Origin: a bacterium | GTDB lineage: Bacteria; Ratteibacteria; UBA8468; B48-G9; DTJG01 | Direction: 5' to 3' | Assembly (NCBI GenBank): GCA_026418655.1 | Contig: JAOAAW010000038.1 | Location: 1-9,173 of the forward strand | Length of the DNA stretch: 9,173 nt | Shown: piece after piece, positions 6,070-9,173 of the stretch | Numbering within the stretch: position 1 is the first letter of the stretch | Layout: each line of letters begins with the position of its first letter | Position numbers and translations under genes: made by a program | The notes under the pieces: model-generated | Seen by the model: the letters and a program-made list of their open reading frames with translations, nothing else | Database searches by the model: none | What the model was told of the DNA's origin: nothing

Positions 6070-6975
6070 ATGCATAGAATAAAAAGTTCTGTGAGGAAAC
6101 GACTTGATAGAAGTAAAAACGCGCTTGCCAGGATAAAGAACATGGGTGCTGCTGTGAAGAAAATTCACAGAACAAAAATTGTTCATATATCAAGGTTAAA
6201 ACTTGGAAAATTCAAACAAAAAATAAAAGTTCATATAGAAAAAGGCAATTTCATCATTAAAACAGTTGAAGATGCAAGAGAACTTGAGAATGTTTTGAGG
6301 TTGAGATTTAATGTTTTTTACCAGGAACTGCTTGAAAAAAATGCTGTGATACAATCTGACATTGATCAATTTGATTTCATTTGTGACCATCTTGTGATCA
6401 TTGATAAGGAAAAAAACAGTTATGTTGGCACTTACAGACTCAATTCTTCGAGTTTCTCAAAAAAATTTTATTCTTCACAGGAATTTGATATTACTAATAT
6501 CTTGAGGTTACCTGGTATTAAACTTGAGCTTGGAAGAGCATGTGTTGATAAGGAATACAGAACAGGAATAATAATAGCGTTACTCTGGCGTGGTCTTGCA
6601 GAATATGTTCGTATAACTGGTGCACGGTATCTCTTTGGATGTTCAAGTGTCAAAACAACCGACATCCGTGAAATTTCTTTACTTTATCTTTATCTAATGA
6701 AATACCATAAAGCCCCTGATACCCTTATTGTTGTACCACGAAAGAACTTTAGAATTCCGTTGTTATCCGAATTTATCAGGAACTCTGAATATTCAAAGGA
6801 AGATATCAATGGTGCAAAATCCCTTATACCACCACTTTTATCCTTTTATCTTAAAGCAGGTGCTTTTGTTTGTGGAGAACCTGTACTGGATAAGGTATTT
6901 AAATGTATAGATTTTTTCACAGTTCTTGATATGAAAAATCTTTCAGAAACATTGGAAAAGAAGTACAGCGTTTGA
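6070..6975 (+). CDS. olsB: OlsB-like N-acyltransferase (lyso-ornithine-lipid type)
   Basis: A 301-residue GNAT-fold enzyme of the OlsB/N-acyl-amino-acid synthase family. OlsB moves a 3-hydroxyacyl chain from acyl carrier protein to the alpha-amino group of ornithine at the inner membrane face. Family blocks visible in order: LRLRFNVFYQE (76-86), an acidic DIDQFDFICDHL block (97-108), GTYRL (120-124), LELGRACVDKEYR (152-164), LLWRGLAEY (171-179), GARYLFGCSS (184-193), and the C-terminal CGEP to DFFTVLDM segment (268-288). Ahead of the core lies an unusually basic 60-residue extension with about 20 Lys/Arg against two acidic residues, probably a membrane-surface anchor. A GGAGG at 6061-6065, four bases from the ATG, supports the long form over Met25. 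It overlaps the next gene by one base (TGATG). Ornithine as head group is inferred; glycine or another amino acid is possible. Confidence 0.85.
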   Translation: MHRIKSSVRKRLDRSKNALARIKNMGAAVKKIHRTKIVHISRLKLGKFKQKIKVHIEKGNFIIKTVEDARELENVLRLRFNVFYQELLEKNAVIQSDIDQFDFICDHLVIIDKEKNSYVGTYRLNSSSFSKKFYSSQEFDITNILRLPGIKLELGRACVDKEYRTGIIIALLWRGLAEYVRITGARYLFGCSSVKTTDIREISLLYLYLMKYHKAPDTLIVVPRKNFRIPLLSEFIRNSEYSKEDINGAKSLIPPLLSFYLKAGAFVCGEPVLDKVFKCIDFFTVLDMKNLSETLEKKYSV

Positions 6976-7748
6976 TGAAGCGTATCAAATTTTTTTGCAA
7001 GATCGTTTTTATTGGCATTTTAATACTTCTTTTCTTATTCACTTCTTTCTTGATCTTCCTTTTTCCAGGTAGAAATCGCAGGAAACATATTGTTGCTAAC
7101 TGCTCTTATTTTTGCAGACTTGCGTTGAAATTGCTTGGAATAAATATTAGAATAAATAGCAATTTTTCTCCCGGTGGCAAAACATATCTGATTGTAAGCA
7201 ACCATGTTTCCTATCTTGACGTACTTTTGATAGCAAGTATTTTGCCTGCGTCGTTTATAACTTCTGTTGAAATATCAAAGGATATTTTTCTTGGTACCCT
7301 TGCAAAATTTGGTGGGAGTATTTTTGTTGAAAGAAGGAAAAAAACAAGATTGATGAGAGATCTTGAATCAGTATCAAAGGTTTTAAAAGATGGAGTGAGT
7401 GTTGTTTTGTTTCCAGAAGGCACAAGCACAAATGGTGAAACAATATTACCATTCAAGAAAACTCTTTTTCGTTCAGCATTATATTGTGGAGTAGAAATAC
7501 TTCCAGTATGCATTCGTTATATTTCAATAGAAGGTGCCCCCGTAAACAGAGGAAATCGGGATTTAATATTCTGGTATGGTGATATGAAATTTTTTCCGCA
7601 TTTTGTACACCTTCTGAAATTGCAAACGATAAAAGCAGAGATTAACATTTTGCCTGCCATTTCGTCATTATCAATAAAATCCGATACAGCGGCAAAACTT
7701 GCCTACAAATCTATATATGAAACCTACCAAAAATTTTATTCTTGGTGA
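6975..7748 (+). CDS. olsA: PlsC/OlsA-like 1-acyl-glycerol-phosphate-type acyltransferase
   Basis: A 257-residue lysophospholipid-acyltransferase-family protein. An N-terminal membrane helix spans roughly residues 6-30. The acyltransferase motifs follow: NHVSYLD (76-82, catalytic His77 and Asp82), FVERR (117-121, where FxDR is usual), FPEGTSTNG (146-154) and ILPVCIRY near 175-182. Beside an OlsB-like gene the natural reading is OlsA, which esterifies the hydroxyl of the N-acyl amino acid to finish the lipid. An ordinary phosphatidate-forming PlsC is the alternative. The start chosen is the ATG at 6975, sharing its A with the TGA of the preceding gene; a TTG at 6972 is possible but less likely. 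The 3' end overlaps the opposing isomerase gene by 13 bp. Confidence 0.85.
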   Translation: MKRIKFFCKIVFIGILILLFLFTSFLIFLFPGRNRRKHIVANCSYFCRLALKLLGINIRINSNFSPGGKTYLIVSNHVSYLDVLLIASILPASFITSVEISKDIFLGTLAKFGGSIFVERRKKTRLMRDLESVSKVLKDGVSVVLFPEGTSTNGETILPFKKTLFRSALYCGVEILPVCIRYISIEGAPVNRGNRDLIFWYGDMKFFPHFVHLLKLQTIKAEINILPAISSLSIKSDTAAKLAYKSIYETYQKFYSW

Positions 7749-9136
7749 AGATATATATCCCAGTTTTTGTATTTGACAAGAGCTTCGTATATTGGTTCAG
7801 CTGTATCCGAAAGATTTATTGCAACATGATGTTCAAAACCATTTTCACATATCAGTTTGAGTAAATCCTGTAGGTCATAAATTTCAGCAACTCCAACACC
7901 TCCGAATGTTTTCAACGGGTCTTTTGTGATTTTACCAGTGCATACATATCCATCAATTTCTCCCAGACAGTCATCGGTAGATAATCTTAAAAATGTAACA
8001 GGCCCCGGTTTTATTTTACCCTCAACGGCACCGAAGGTTTTTTCTTTTCCTACAGTTTGTTCAAGAATTACATGATGGGTCATTGTTGGTTTTTCAAGAA
8101 CTTCTACTGGGAAATTGCTGCAATGGAAAAGAACTGTTTTGTTTGGATCTTCACCATAGTTGTTGTTCCAGTCAACAATCGCCGATGGTTTTTGTGATGC
8201 AAGCTGCAGAATATACATTGAAAGTAATCCTGTGACATCCACCTCACAGGCAGCGGGTATCATTTTATGACTGAAATAACTCATCACTCCACACGGAAAT
8301 ATCCCAAAATTTTCCTGTATGGATGTCCAGCACTGGAACGCAAAACCTTTTAATTCTTTTTCTTCAATCCATTTTTGAATTGCGGTGATAAGTTTTGCCA
8401 TTTTAAGTACAGCTTCTGCTTCTCCTTTTGGCTTCATATAACTTATAAATTCATCAAGATTTTCTTTAACCTTTGAATTTGAATCCTCAATCCTATTTAT
8501 TTTTGCGAAAAGTTCTGAAAGATCCATGACATCAACAGAGATTCCATGTCTTTCAAGGATTTTTTCACTGTATCTAACTGTTTTAAAAGGGTCTGGTCTT
8601 GTTCCAATCGCACCGAGCTTCAGACATTTCAATCCCTTTGTTATCCTGCATATTGCCAGAAATCTGGCAAGGTCTTTCTTGAAACTTTCTTCTTCCGGAA
8701 ATACTGTATGATTGGATGTTAGTGAATATTTTATTCCGTATTGTCTCAAGTTTCCACAGGCAGAAATTTTGCCGCAAAAGCTGTCTCTTCTTCTTGGTGG
8801 GTCCATCTTGTCAATTTCGTCAGGATAAGCATGGATTAACACCGGTACATCAAGATTTGAAAGCCTCAGTGTATCAGCGATTGCCTGTTCATCCCCAAAA
8901 TTTGGAAGGGTTACGATAATTCCGCTTATTTTTTCTGCATGTTTTTTGAAAAGTGCAGCGCATTTTTTTGCATCCTGCCATGTCTCAACCTTTCCATATC
9001 TTGTGTCTTCTTCTGATAAAGCAATTACTTCAACGCCTGCCTTTTCAAGAACCTTTATCATTCTTTCTCTTCCTGCCTTACAGAGTATTTCAGGAAAGCA
9101 CGACCTGTTTCCCACTATTAATCCAATAGTTTCCAT
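7736..9136 (-). CDS. L-fucose/L-arabinose isomerase-family protein
   Basis: A 466-residue protein of the L-fucose isomerase-related group (COG2407 type), which interconverts aldoses and ketoses with a divalent metal in the cytoplasm. The N-terminal half is alternating strand and helix (for example SGIIVTLPNFGDEQAIAD near 71-88). The C-terminal half shows the family's metal and substrate region: QENFGIFPCG (274-283), CEVDVTG (297-303), LFHCSNFP (336-343), and the ending FEHHVAI (434-440) in a helix-capped last domain. Glu275, Glu298, Asp300 and His338 are candidate metal ligands. A GGAGG at 9142-9146, five bases before the ATG, fixes the start. Family is clear, substrate is not: L-fucose, D-arabinose or an unrelated sugar are all possible. 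It shares strand with the downstream FGGY kinase but is separated from it by the opposite-strand acyltransferase pair. Confidence 0.85.
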   Translation of the reverse strand: METIGLIVGNRSCFPEILCKAGRERMIKVLEKAGVEVIALSEEDTRYGKVETWQDAKKCAALFKKHAEKISGIIVTLPNFGDEQAIADTLRLSNLDVPVLIHAYPDEIDKMDPPRRRDSFCGKISACGNLRQYGIKYSLTSNHTVFPEEESFKKDLARFLAICRITKGLKCLKLGAIGTRPDPFKTVRYSEKILERHGISVDVMDLSELFAKINRIEDSNSKVKENLDEFISYMKPKGEAEAVLKMAKLITAIQKWIEEKELKGFAFQCWTSIQENFGIFPCGVMSYFSHKMIPAACEVDVTGLLSMYILQLASQKPSAIVDWNNNYGEDPNKTVLFHCSNFPVEVLEKPTMTHHVILEQTVGKEKTFGAVEGKIKPGPVTFLRLSTDDCLGEIDGYVCTGKITKDPLKTFGGVGVAEIYDLQDLLKLICENGFEHHVAINLSDTAEPIYEALVKYKNWDIYLHQE

Positions 9137-9173
9137 ATATTCCTCCCTGTGGACATGACGACAGCTTTAACTG

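Noticed and set aside
7726..7746. Possible bidirectional terminator hairpin ACCAA/TTGGT at the convergent gene ends.
   Set aside because: A five-pair stem with an 11-base loop is too weak, and there is no following U-run on either strand.

Overview
The window looks like a low-GC (by eye well under 45 %) chromosomal segment of a Gram-negative-type bacterium. The grounds are two Sec-exported proteins, an ornithine-lipid-type acyltransferase pair, tightly packed genes and good Shine-Dalgarno sites. Lineage cannot be fixed from sequence reading alone. An uncultured phylum such as Omnitrophota or a relative is a guess based on style only. I saw no RNA gene, insertion sequence, CRISPR array, origin or convincing rho-independent terminator. 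No intergenic stretch exceeds about 100 bases.

Layout, right to left. At the right edge a leftward gene (7736-9136) encodes an L-fucose/L-arabinose-isomerase-like protein. Its tail overlaps by 13 bp the tail of a rightward pair (6070-7748): an OlsB-like N-acyltransferase followed by a PlsC/OlsA-like O-acyltransferase. A 101-bp divergent intergenic region (5969-6069) carries two back-to-back extended -10 promoters. From it runs a leftward series of six genes: an FGGY kinase of the D-ribulokinase (SePSK/AtXK1) subgroup, a phosphomannomutase/phosphoglucomutase, a 624-residue exported repeat protein, a 72-residue membrane protein, a YbaK-type aminoacyl-tRNA deacylase, and a Spy/CpxP-like exported coiled-coil protein. 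Gaps are 12, -4, 6, 53 and 26 bp. A near-consensus sigma70 promoter lies in the 53-bp gap, so the last two genes can probably be transcribed on their own.

How the genes may work together. The isomerase and the FGGY kinase would make a sensible two-step route from an aldose such as D-arabinose via D-ribulose to D-ribulose 5-phosphate (inference). The acyltransferase pair probably builds a phosphorus-free N-acyl amino-acid lipid. The hexose-phosphate mutase supplies sugar phosphates for surface polysaccharide and is translationally coupled to the repeat protein.

The most novel item is that repeat protein: an exported, probably beta-solenoid protein of about a dozen units of roughly 26 residues with the signature D-x-x-G-[N/D]-D-x-Y, followed in many units by Q-G and a short hydrophobic strand. 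I do not recognise a named function for it.

Edges. Positions 1-52 lie downstream of the Spy-like gene and show no supported gene or terminator. Positions 9149-9173 lie just upstream of the isomerase gene's ribosome site and are too short to interpret.
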